This document shows, one piece after another, positions 42,304-49,886 of a DNA stretch of 64,000 nt. The stretch spans positions 169,122 to 233,121 of the forward strand of contig NZ_BJYX01000004.1 in assembly GCF_007991735.1 (NCBI RefSeq), in the 5' to 3' direction. How positions within the stretch are numbered: the stretch's first letter is position 1; each line of letters opens with the position of its first letter. The translations under genes were made by a program, and so were the position numbers. The stretch comes from Terrabacter aerolatus (GTDB lineage: Bacteria; Actinomycetota; Actinomycetes; Actinomycetales; Dermatophilaceae). The notes under the pieces are model-generated. The model searched no databases, was not told where the DNA came from, and saw nothing but the letters and a program-made list of their open reading frames with translations.

Positions 42304-43515
42304 GTGAAGGTGCTGCTGCTGGAGAACGTCCATGCCGTCGCGCAGGAGACGTTCCGCCGCCACGGGTTCGAGGTCGAGGTCCGGGCGGGGTCGCTCGGCG
42401 AGGCCGAGCTGATCGAGGCGCTCCAGGGCGTCACCGTCGTCGGGATCCGCTCCAACACCAAGGTCACCCGGGCCGTCCTCGACGCGGCTCCTGACCTGCG
42501 GGCCATCGGCTGCTTCTGCATCGGCACGAACCAGGTCGACCTCGACCACGCCACTGCGCTCGGCGTCGGCGTGTTCAACGCCCCCTTCTCCAACACGCGC
42601 AGCGTGGTCGAGCTGGTCATCGGGGAGATCCTCGCGCTCGCCCGGCGCCTGCCGGAGAAGACCCAGCGCATGCACGACGGCGTGTGGGACAAGTCGGCCA
42701 AGGGCGCCTACGAGACCCGCGGCCGCACGCTCGGGATCGTGGGCTACGGCAACATCGGCACCCAGCTGTCCAACATGGCCGAGGCCATCGGCATGCGCGT
42801 GGCCTTCTTCGACACCGCCGACCGCCTCGCACACGGCAACGCCCAGCGCATGGGTTCCCTCGAGGAGCTCCTCGAGGAGTCAGACGTCGTGAGCCTGCAC
42901 GTCGACGGGCGCCCCGGCAACGCCGGCCTCTTCGGGGCCGAGCAGTTCGCGAGGATGAAGCCCGGCGCGGTGTTCATCAACGCGTCGCGCGGCATGGTCG
43001 TTGACGACATGGCCCTGCGAGAGCACATCCTCAGCGGCCACCTCTCCGGCGCCGCCATCGACGTCTTCCCGGTCGAGCCCAAGGCCCAGGGCGACCTCTT
43101 CGAGTCGCCGCTGCGCGGTCTCGACAACGTCATCCTCACCCCGCACGTCGGCGGGTCTACCGAGGAGGCGCAGGAGGAGATCGGCACGTTCGTGTCGAGC
43201 AAGCTGTCGGCCTACATCCTGGACGGCGCCACCGCGCTGTCGGTCAACCTGCCGGACGTCGCCCCGGCGCCGCGCGAGGGGTCCTTCCGGATCGCCCTGC
43301 TGCACCGGAACGTCCCGGGCGTGCTGGCGTCGATCAACCGGACCCTCGCCGAAGCCGGCGCCAACGTCATCGGGCAGTCGCTGGCCACGCGCGGCGAGCT
43401 CGGCTACGTCGTCACCGACACCGACGACCACGTGACCCCCGAGACCCTGGCCTCGCTGCGACACGTCGCCGAGGCCGTCCACCTCGAGACCTGGCACCTC
43501 GACTCCTCCGACTGA
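42304..43515 (+). CDS. serA: D-3-phosphoglycerate dehydrogenase (E. coli-type SerA)
   Basis: A 403-aa enzyme for the first step of serine synthesis. The NAD fold motif is GRTLGIVGYGNIGTQLSNMAEAIGMRVAFFDT. Active-site residues lie in NTRSVVELVIGE (substrate Arg loop), INASRGMVVD and ILTPHVGGSTEEAQEEIG (catalytic His). A C-terminal ACT domain (FRIALLHRNVPGVLASINRTLAEAGANVIGQSL) gives serine feedback. Length and the single ACT domain match the short E. coli type. GTG 42304 follows AGGAGAAG. It is 83 bp downstream of the GntR gene. Confidence 0.93.
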   Translation: MKVLLLENVHAVAQETFRRHGFEVEVRAGSLGEAELIEALQGVTVVGIRSNTKVTRAVLDAAPDLRAIGCFCIGTNQVDLDHATALGVGVFNAPFSNTRSVVELVIGEILALARRLPEKTQRMHDGVWDKSAKGAYETRGRTLGIVGYGNIGTQLSNMAEAIGMRVAFFDTADRLAHGNAQRMGSLEELLEESDVVSLHVDGRPGNAGLFGAEQFARMKPGAVFINASRGMVVDDMALREHILSGHLSGAAIDVFPVEPKAQGDLFESPLRGLDNVILTPHVGGSTEEAQEEIGTFVSSKLSAYILDGATALSVNLPDVAPAPREGSFRIALLHRNVPGVLASINRTLAEAGANVIGQSLATRGELGYVVTDTDDHVTPETLASLRHVAEAVHLETWHLDSSD

Positions 43516-43526
43516 CCACCGGTCCT

Positions 43527-43567
43527 CGACCTCGCCCGGGCTCCCTCAGGCCGCCTGAGCGAGGTCG
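43527..43567 (+). terminator. Candidate serA terminator
   Basis: An outer 8-bp stem CGACCTCG/CGAGGTCG (43527-43534 with 43560-43567) encloses an inner 6-bp stem CTCAGG/CCTGAG with loop CCG (43545-43559) and a 10-nt 5' bulge. It starts 11 bp after the serA stop. No T-tract is present. Confidence 0.55.
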
Positions 43568-43580
43568 CGATCGTGCGGCG

Positions 43581-43606
43581 AGAACGAGCGACGAGAACGA
43601 GCGACG
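43581..43606. repeat. Perfect 13-bp tandem duplication
   Basis: AGAACGAGCGACG is repeated twice without a gap (43581-43593, 43594-43606), just upstream of the PHO-box-like element. Confidence 0.8.
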
Positions 43607-43616
43607 GTGTCCGGGG

Positions 43617-43645
43617 CGGGAACTCACGGTGAACGTGTGACCAAC
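43617..43645 (-). promoter_or_regulatory. PHO-box-like operator upstream of two phosphoesterase genes
   Basis: On the minus strand three heptamers are phased at 11 bp: GTTGGTC (43645-43639), GTTCACC (43634-43628) and GTTCCCG (43623-43617), each followed by four spacer bases. The central one equals the GTTCACC direct-repeat unit known for actinobacterial PhoP. It lies 50-80 bp upstream of the first phosphoesterase start. Confidence 0.6.
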
Positions 43646-43696
43646 CGCCTGTCCTGGCCTTGGTTCACGGCGTAACGGGCCGTTAGCGTCGAACGG

Positions 43697-44974
43697 GTGA
43701 AGATGACCCGGCGACAACTACTCGGCGGCGCGGCAGCAGGAGGTGCGCTGGCCTTCACCGGCGGCGCCTCGGTGGCCGTGCCCGAGCACGCGGATGCAGC
43801 CGTGCCCCTCCCCTCCCCCGGCAGCTCCGGCATCGACCACGTCGTGGTCGTCATGATGGAGAACCGCTCCTTCGACCACTTCATGGGCTGGCTCCCCGGG
43901 GCCGACGGCAAGCAGGCGGGGCTGACCTACGTCGACCGCTACGGGGTGGCCCGGGCGACGCACCACCTCACCGAGTACGCCAGCTGCGGCCACAACGATC
44001 CCGACCACTCCCAGGAGGGTGGGCTGATCCAGCTCAACGGCGGGAAGGCCGACGGCTGGCTCCGTGCCGGCGAGGACGACCAGCTGCCCATCGGCTACTA
44101 CGAACAGGCCGACCTCGCGTTCCTCGGTCAGGCGGCCCCGCGCTGGACGATGTGCGACGGGTACTTCTCGGCCGTCATGGCCGAGACGTATCCGAACCGT
44201 CTCTACCTGCACGCGGCGCAGACCGACCGGATCCACAACTCGACGACGACCTCGACCCTGCCGACGATCTGGGACCGCCTCGCCGCGGCCGGGCGCACCG
44301 GGAGGTACTACTTCTCCGACGTGCCGTTCTTGGCCCTCTGGGGCACGAAGTACGTGCCCATCGCCAAGCCGTTCGCGACGTTCCTGACCGATGCCGCCGC
44401 GGGGACGCTGCCCGACGTCTCGTTCATCGACCCGCGTTTCGAGGACGAGGGCTCGGGCTCCTCGAGCGACGACCATCCCCACGCCGACATCCGCGCCGGC
44501 GAGCAGTTCCTCAACCAGGTCTACGACGCCGTCACCTCCAGCCCGAGCTGGGAGCGGACCCTGCTCGTCGTCACCTTCGACGAGTGGGGCGGCTTCTTCG
44601 ACCACGTGGCGCCCGGCACCGCACCCGACACGAGCGCCAGCACCTCGCTACGCGGCTTCCGCGTGCCGGCGCTCGTCGTGTCCCCGCGAGCCCGGCGCGG
44701 CTTCGTGGCGCACAACACCTACGACCACACGTCCGTCCTGAAGATGATCGAGTGGCGCTGGGGGCTGGCGCCTCTGACGCCTCGTGACTCCGCCGCCCGC
44801 AACATCGCCGAGGTCCTCGACTTCTCGACCCCGCCGGACCTGAGTGCCCCGCGCTTCACGGTGCCGCCGTTCACCGCAGCAGTCTGCGCACCCGCAGCCG
44901 TGAGCGGTCCGGAGGAGTCAGAATGGACCCAGCTGAAGACCAAGGCCACGGCCGACGGATGGAGCCTCCCGTGA
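43697..44974 (+). CDS. Tat-exported phospholipase C-like phosphoesterase
   Basis: A 425-aa phosphoesterase of the PlcA/AcpA group. The Tat signal TRRQLLGGAAAGGALAF is followed by IDHVVVVMMENRSFDHFMGWLPG, the family's metal and nucleophile region, and by PYN-like MAETYPNRLYLHA, TFDEWGGFFDHVAPG and YDHTSVLKMIEWRWGL motifs. It would release phosphate from phospholipids or phosphate esters outside the cell. The GTG start overlaps nothing upstream. It shares a transcript with the next gene, and the PHO-box-like site suggests phosphate control. Confidence 0.88.
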   Translation: MKMTRRQLLGGAAAGGALAFTGGASVAVPEHADAAVPLPSPGSSGIDHVVVVMMENRSFDHFMGWLPGADGKQAGLTYVDRYGVARATHHLTEYASCGHNDPDHSQEGGLIQLNGGKADGWLRAGEDDQLPIGYYEQADLAFLGQAAPRWTMCDGYFSAVMAETYPNRLYLHAAQTDRIHNSTTTSTLPTIWDRLAAAGRTGRYYFSDVPFLALWGTKYVPIAKPFATFLTDAAAGTLPDVSFIDPRFEDEGSGSSSDDHPHADIRAGEQFLNQVYDAVTSSPSWERTLLVVTFDEWGGFFDHVAPGTAPDTSASTSLRGFRVPALVVSPRARRGFVAHNTYDHTSVLKMIEWRWGLAPLTPRDSAARNIAEVLDFSTPPDLSAPRFTVPPFTAAVCAPAAVSGPEESEWTQLKTKATADGWSLP

Positions 44975-46116
44975 AGACGACGATCCTGACCTCTCGTCGA
45001 GGCCGTCGGTCGCTGCTGGCGCTGGGGGCCGCTGCGCTCGTCCTGCTCGGCTTCGGGCTCCGCGGCCCGTCGCTGAGCGACGCGTCCTCGAGCACCACGG
45101 CATACGTGCCCCCCATCAAGCACGTCTTCGTCATCAACATCGAGAACAAGGGCTACGACAGGACCTGGGGTGCCGGCTCAGCGGCCCCGTACCTGTCGCA
45201 GACGCTGCGCTCCCAGGGCGTGCTGCTCGACACGTACTACGGCACCGCGCACAACTCCCAGCCCAACTACGTCGCCCAGATCTCCGGGCAGGGCCCGAAC
45301 GCCCAGATGCAGGGCGACTGCCAGATCTACTCCGCGTTCGCGGGCACCGGCACGGCCGCCCCCGGTCAGGCCGTGGGCAGCGGCTGCGTCTTCCCCAGCT
45401 CGGTGCCCAACCTCACGGACCAGCTGACCGCGCAGAAGCTGACGTGGAAGGGCTACATGGAGGATATGGCCACGCCCTGCCTCCACCCTGCCCTCAACGC
45501 CCAGGACACGACGCAGAAGGCCACGCTCGCGAGCCAGTACGCCGTGCGGCACAACCCGTTCATGTACTTCTCGTCGATCACCGGCTCACCGACGTGCGCC
45601 CAGCACGTCGTGGGCCTCGACGCACTGAGCACCGACCTCGCCTCGGCGACGACGACCCCGAACCTCAGCTACATCACGCCGAACCTGTGCCACGACGGCC
45701 ACGACTCGCCGTGCGTCGACGGCCAGCCCGGCGGCCTCACCAGCGTGGACGCCTGGCTGAAGATCTGGGTGCCGAAGATCCTCAACTCCCCGGCCTACAA
45801 GAACGACGGCATGCTCGTCATCACGGCCGACGAGTCGGACGGCCCGCAGACCGACGCCACCGCCTGCTGCAACGAGGGCCCCGGCCCCAACGCCGCACTT
45901 CCCGGCATCGCCGGCCCCGGCGGCGGACGCATCGGCGCACTCGTGCTCTCCCGCTACGTGGCACCCGACACGTGGAGCACGACGAGCTACAACCACTACT
46001 CGCTGCTGGCCTCCATCGAGGACGTCTTCCGGCTGCCCTACCTCGGGTACGCCCAGACGACGGGCCTCAACCGGTTCGGACTCGACGTCTACAACAGCGG
46101 GTGGAACCGCCCCTGA
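44971..46116 (+). CDS. Secreted alkaline-phosphatase-superfamily phosphoesterase
   Basis: A 381-aa exported phosphoesterase. An N-terminal membrane/signal segment (RSLLALGAAALVLLGFGL) precedes HVFVINIENKGYDRTWG, the phosphoesterase N-motif. Later motifs are DTYYGTAHNSQPNYVAQISGQ, LVITADESDG and YNHYSLLASIEDVFRLPYLGY. The GTG at 44971 overlaps the previous TGA (GTGA) and has GGAG 7 bp upstream, so the two phosphoesterases are translationally coupled. Acid phosphatase or phospholipase activity is equally possible. Confidence 0.86.
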   Translation: MKTTILTSRRGRRSLLALGAAALVLLGFGLRGPSLSDASSSTTAYVPPIKHVFVINIENKGYDRTWGAGSAAPYLSQTLRSQGVLLDTYYGTAHNSQPNYVAQISGQGPNAQMQGDCQIYSAFAGTGTAAPGQAVGSGCVFPSSVPNLTDQLTAQKLTWKGYMEDMATPCLHPALNAQDTTQKATLASQYAVRHNPFMYFSSITGSPTCAQHVVGLDALSTDLASATTTPNLSYITPNLCHDGHDSPCVDGQPGGLTSVDAWLKIWVPKILNSPAYKNDGMLVITADESDGPQTDATACCNEGPGPNAALPGIAGPGGGRIGALVLSRYVAPDTWSTTSYNHYSLLASIEDVFRLPYLGYAQTTGLNRFGLDVYNSGWNRP

Positions 46117-46139
46117 CGTACTGTCGCCCGGGAGGGTTC

Positions 46140-46370
46140 GTGAGAGACGCTTCCACGACACGAGTGCCTTCCATGGCAGATGCGGCACCGGCGCACGGCG
46201 CCCCCAGGAGGATCACGATCACCGCCGAGCCGTTCACCAGGACGATCGATGGCGTCGAGTTCGGGTGGAAGGTCCACCACCACGACGACGGCACGTACAC
46301 GGTCACCATCGAGCCGGGCGACTTCATCTGCTACTACGAACCGTGGGACGGCTACGAGTACGACACCTGA
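46140..46370 (+). CDS. Hypothetical 76-aa protein
   Basis: A small acidic protein with an amphipathic beta-rich middle (RRITITAEPFTRTIDGVEFGWKVHHHDDGTYTVTIEPGDFI) and an aromatic C-terminus CYYEPWDGYEYDT. GGAGGG precedes the GTG closely; an alternative start is ATG 46173. It overlaps the 3' end of the minus-strand PH-domain gene by 19 bp. Function unknown. Confidence 0.55.
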   Translation: MRDASTTRVPSMADAAPAHGAPRRITITAEPFTRTIDGVEFGWKVHHHDDGTYTVTIEPGDFICYYEPWDGYEYDT

Positions 46371-46735
46371 TGCCGGACCGGCCCCGTCGCCTGCTCCCAC
46401 AGTTTCCGCACCTCTGGACAGGTGTCGGCGGCCACCGGCACGCGAACCACCCGCGTCGTCACCACCTCCACCCAACCCGCTCCGAACCCCCGGCTGCCCG
46501 GACGCACCTCAACCACGTCCTTCCAGAGGACGCGGGTGCGACGGAAGGCGTGGACGATCACCAGCCCACCTCCGTCAGCCATCACGCGTGTGCGTAGCTC
46601 GGTCACGGCGTGGGCTGCGACGAGCACGCCCAGCGTCAGATGGATGAACCTGAGGTCCGAGGGTCGCGCCTGGTCCGTGGGCCCGAGATAGAGGGTCACG
46701 AGGGCCGCCGCCTCGAGCAGTCGGATGACGAACAT
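46352..46735 (-). CDS. PH-domain-like small membrane protein
   Basis: About 127 aa with two N-terminal hydrophobic segments (VIRLLEAAALVTLYLGP; IHLTLGVLVAAHAVTEL), then a bacterial PH-like domain: GGGLVIVHAFRRTRVLWKDVVEVRPGSRGFGAGWVEVVTTRVVRVPV. I use ATG 46735, preceded by GGAGAAGG; a start at 46837 would add a basic 34-residue N-terminus but lacks a ribosome-binding site. Function unknown; such proteins are common in actinobacteria. Confidence 0.6.
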   Translation of the reverse strand: MFVIRLLEAAALVTLYLGPTDQARPSDLRFIHLTLGVLVAAHAVTELRTRVMADGGGLVIVHAFRRTRVLWKDVVEVRPGSRGFGAGWVEVVTTRVVRVPVAADTCPEVRKLWEQATGPVRHQVSYS

Positions 46736-46844
46736 CCTTCTCCGCCATGGCGGCCGCCACGTGCGAACCACCTGTGCACCCGTCCCGGCCGCCGGGCGCA
46801 CGGTCCCGAGCAGTCCCGGGCGATGCGGCAGGGTCATGCGGCCA

Positions 46845-48012
46845 TCATGCCGAACTCTGGGCTCTGTGCGCCGCAGATCCCCAGGCCGACGTCCGTGCAG
46901 TGCCTCGCCTGCCGGTCGCCGCGACTCTCGCGCGCCGCTCCAGCTCGGCCCGGTCGGCCCGAGCGCGGAAGCGCCGGTTCAGGGGCAACATCAGGACCGC
47001 TGCCGCAACGCAGAGCACGGCGACGGACATCTCCTCTTCCGGCTCGATGTTGCCGTCGGCCCAGTACTCGTAGTCGAGCTTCGCCATCGCAGTGGAAACA
47101 GCGCCGGAGCCGTCCCGCCTCGCTCGGACCTCCAGCGGCGGTTGGTATCCGGTGACGGCGGTCGCGGGCTGCCATCCGTCCTCGATGTCGTCGTGGATGG
47201 CGACGTCCGGACCCCCGCTTCCCACGCTCTCGAGCTCGACGCTCCGCGGTGCGCCGGCGAACGTCACCCGTGCTCCGTCGACCGAGTGGTAGTCCCCGCC
47301 GCGTCCACTGACGTAGTAGACGTGCACCTCCACCTGGTCGCCGACGAGCCACGAGCCGTGTGCCTTCAGGTCCATCGCCTCGTTGCGCTGCTGCAAGGCA
47401 CCCAGGGCGCACCAGCACATGACTCCCGACAGGACGAGCGCACCGACGATCCACCGATGTATTCCGTGTGCCGAGTGGGCCAGCCACTGGCCCGCTCGGG
47501 CCGGCCGGCTCTGCCGATGCGCCTCGGCCGGCTCCACGCCCATCGGGAGGGTCGCCGGGCCCCTGCCGGGCGACGGGGACTGGCCCTTCGCTCGCGAGAG
47601 CCGTTGCGCGAGCGTCCAGCCCACTCGAAGGCGCCAGATGGCGACAGCGACCCAGAGCAGACTGCAGATTCGCATCCACGGCCCGACACCCGGGGGCCGC
47701 GCTCCAGGTGAGGGCGGCAGCGCTGACGAACCACGACGCCTGCAGGGAGGCGATGCAACGGACCCACCAGGACTCGGCAGCTCCGAAGGCGTTGCTGGGC
47801 GTTCCCTTCGCGACGAGGTCGTACGTCGCCCCGGCCACGAGTCCAGCCGCATTGACGATCGTCCACAGCGAGAAGACCTGCAGGGTCACACTCCCTGCGT
47901 TGGCGACGACGGGCCAGGACGCGCCCGCCACGGCCAGGAAGACAAGGACACTCGTCCCCACGGCCACGACCCGCCTGCGCCGTCGAGGCGGCGGCCCGGC
48001 GACGGTGCTCAC
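46845..48012 (-). pseudogene. Multi-span membrane protein interrupted by a frameshift
   Basis: The first part (from 48012) encodes three spans: VVAVGTSVLVFLAVAGASWPVVA, VFSLWTIVNAAGLVAGATYDL and CIASLQASWFVSAAALTWSAAPG. It then turns into low-quality Arg/Pro sequence. A second frame takes up at about 47690 with WMRICSLLWVAVAIWRLRVGW, another span (WIVGALVLSGVMCWCALGAL), an extracytoplasmic beta-rich domain and a last span (MSVAVLCVAAAVLMLPL). The switch lies at a run of five G (47692-47696). It is either a genuine frameshift mutation, phase variation or a sequencing error. Family unknown. Confidence 0.75.
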
Positions 48013-48107
48013 CGGCGCCGACGCCGGGTGTTCAGCTCCACCGTCGCAACGTTAGGACCTTCGACCTCGAGAGTGAGGCCACGGCGCGGCGCAACGCGGC
48101 GACGGAC

Positions 48108-49718
48108 TCACGAGGAGGGGTCTGGCGCAGGGGCGTCGGCTGATCCCGGCGTGTCGCCCTCCGCGAGAGCGGGCGGCGCGGCGGCGGTGAGCTCGGCAGT
48201 ACTCGGCAGCGAGGTGAGACGCCGCGGGGGGCACGGGGCTGGCGGCGCGATCCGCATGAGGAGCTCGCGCCTCACGTCGAAGGTGCGCTCGGGGCCGGGC
48301 TCCGTGCCCGGACCCTCGAACCGGACCGTGACCACACCGTCAGCCGTGCGTGCGATCCACCCGGCCCCGTACGCCTCGTGCGCGACGTCGAGTCCGACCG
48401 AGCACGTGTGAACCGTCAACGGCGCCGGCAACCGTTCCTCGTCGTCGTCGAGAGAGTCTGCGGACGACGGCGAGGCGGCGTCCACGTCGACGGTGGTGGC
48501 TTCGGTGAGGGCACCCGCCCCTTCGGTCGACGGATGCGCCACGAGGGCATCGGTCGGGCTCTCGGAGGACGGCAGGAGCAGCTCGGGCGGCCTGCCGTTC
48601 GTCGACTCGAGAAGCCCTGTCGCAGTGGACTGCCCGTCGGCGCGGGAGGCCGTCTCGACGTCCTCCGGGGTGGGGAGGCGGAGCTGGGCCCAGTGGGTCA
48701 GCCCCGACAGCGCCACGCCGAGCAGCCTCACCGGCTCGGTCGGGTTGGCTGCCGTCAGGGCGCCCCGGGCTGCCTCACGCAGCTGCTCGACCTCGGAGGT
48801 CGGCTGGGCGACGGTCACCGAGCGCGTCACGGTGGTGAAGTCGGACAGGCGGACCTTGACCGTGACCGTCCGCGCGCCTCCCCCGTGCCGCTGGAGCCTG
48901 CGGAGCGCCCGCGCCAGGACGTCGTCGAGGGCGCCCGGCAGCTCCCACTGGCGCAGGTCCTCGGCGAAGGTGCGCTCCGCGCCGACGCTCTTGGCTTCCC
49001 GTTCGACGACGACCGGGCGCGGGTCGTCGCCGCGGGCGAGGCGGTAGAGGTTCCACCCGGCCGCCTCCCCCAGAGTACGGACGAGCTCGTCGCGCTCGGC
49101 GGCGCGCAGGTGCGCGACCGTGACGATGCCGAGCCGGCGCAGCGTCGTGTCGGTCGCCGGTCCCACTCCCGACAACGCCGCGACGGGCTTCCTCAGGAGG
49201 AAGTCGTCCTCGAGGTCCCCCGTCACGACGGTGAACCCGTGCGGCTTCTCCGCGTCGGACGCGAGCTTCGCGATGAGCTTGGACCGCCCCAGACCCACGG
49301 AGACGACGAGCCCGGACCGGTTGTAGATGAGGCGCCGAGCCAGGTCCGCGCCGGCGACCGGGTCGCTCGCGAACGGGCCTGCGGCCAGGTCGACGAAGGC
49401 CTCGTCGAGGCTGACGGGCTGCACCAGGGGCGACAGCTCGCGCAGGGTGTCCATGATCAGGGCGCTGTGGGCGGCATACGCGGGGAACCGTGGGGTGAGC
49501 ACCGTCGCGGTCGGGCACAGGACCCGCGCCTGGGCCATCGACATCGCCGAGCGACACCCGTACGCGCGCGCCTCGTAGTTCGCGGTCGCGACGACACCTC
49601 GCGGTCCGGTCCCGCCGACGAGCACCGGAGTCCGCGCCAGGGACGGTTTCTGCCGCGTTTCCACCGACGCGAAGAACGAGTCGGCGTCGACGTGCATCAC
49701 GCTCGCGTCCTCACGCAC
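48108..49718 (-). CDS. dinB: DNA polymerase IV (Y family, DinB)
   Basis: A 536-aa error-prone translesion polymerase. Catalytic palm motifs are MHVDADSFFASVE and SLDEAFVDLAAG, with YGCRSAMSMAQA fingers and the helix-hairpin-helix LSGVGPATDTTLRRLGI. The little-finger domain follows (KSVGAERTFAEDL). The GTG at 49718 has GGAGG 7 bp upstream. The C-terminal 170 or so residues beyond the little finger are an unusual acidic and Pro/Ala-rich extension that ends in LPSTAELTAAAPPALAEGD, with a small folded patch (VGLDVAHEAYGAGWIARTADGVVTVRFEG). No LexA box was seen upstream. Confidence 0.92.
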   Translation of the reverse strand: MREDASVMHVDADSFFASVETRQKPSLARTPVLVGGTGPRGVVATANYEARAYGCRSAMSMAQARVLCPTATVLTPRFPAYAAHSALIMDTLRELSPLVQPVSLDEAFVDLAAGPFASDPVAGADLARRLIYNRSGLVVSVGLGRSKLIAKLASDAEKPHGFTVVTGDLEDDFLLRKPVAALSGVGPATDTTLRRLGIVTVAHLRAAERDELVRTLGEAAGWNLYRLARGDDPRPVVVEREAKSVGAERTFAEDLRQWELPGALDDVLARALRRLQRHGGGARTVTVKVRLSDFTTVTRSVTVAQPTSEVEQLREAARGALTAANPTEPVRLLGVALSGLTHWAQLRLPTPEDVETASRADGQSTATGLLESTNGRPPELLLPSSESPTDALVAHPSTEGAGALTEATTVDVDAASPSSADSLDDDEERLPAPLTVHTCSVGLDVAHEAYGAGWIARTADGVVTVRFEGPGTEPGPERTFDVRRELLMRIAPPAPCPPRRLTSLPSTAELTAAAPPALAEGDTPGSADAPAPDPSS

Positions 49719-49886
49719 CCGACCACCTCCCTGTCGACACCACGTCGCCACGCCCTGCCCCGGCACCCTCCGTCACCAGACCCCTGGGTCGGCCCGTCGT
49801 CCCTCCACCCTGCCGTATGCCGTCAGCGGGGCCGTCGACGCGGGCCGACGGCCGCCCTCGCCGGTGCGGGGCCATCTTCCCCCGGC

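Noticed and set aside
49719..49886. LexA/SOS box upstream of dinB
   Set aside because: No GAAC-N4-GTTC-type palindrome is present in the intergenic region, so SOS control is not supported.
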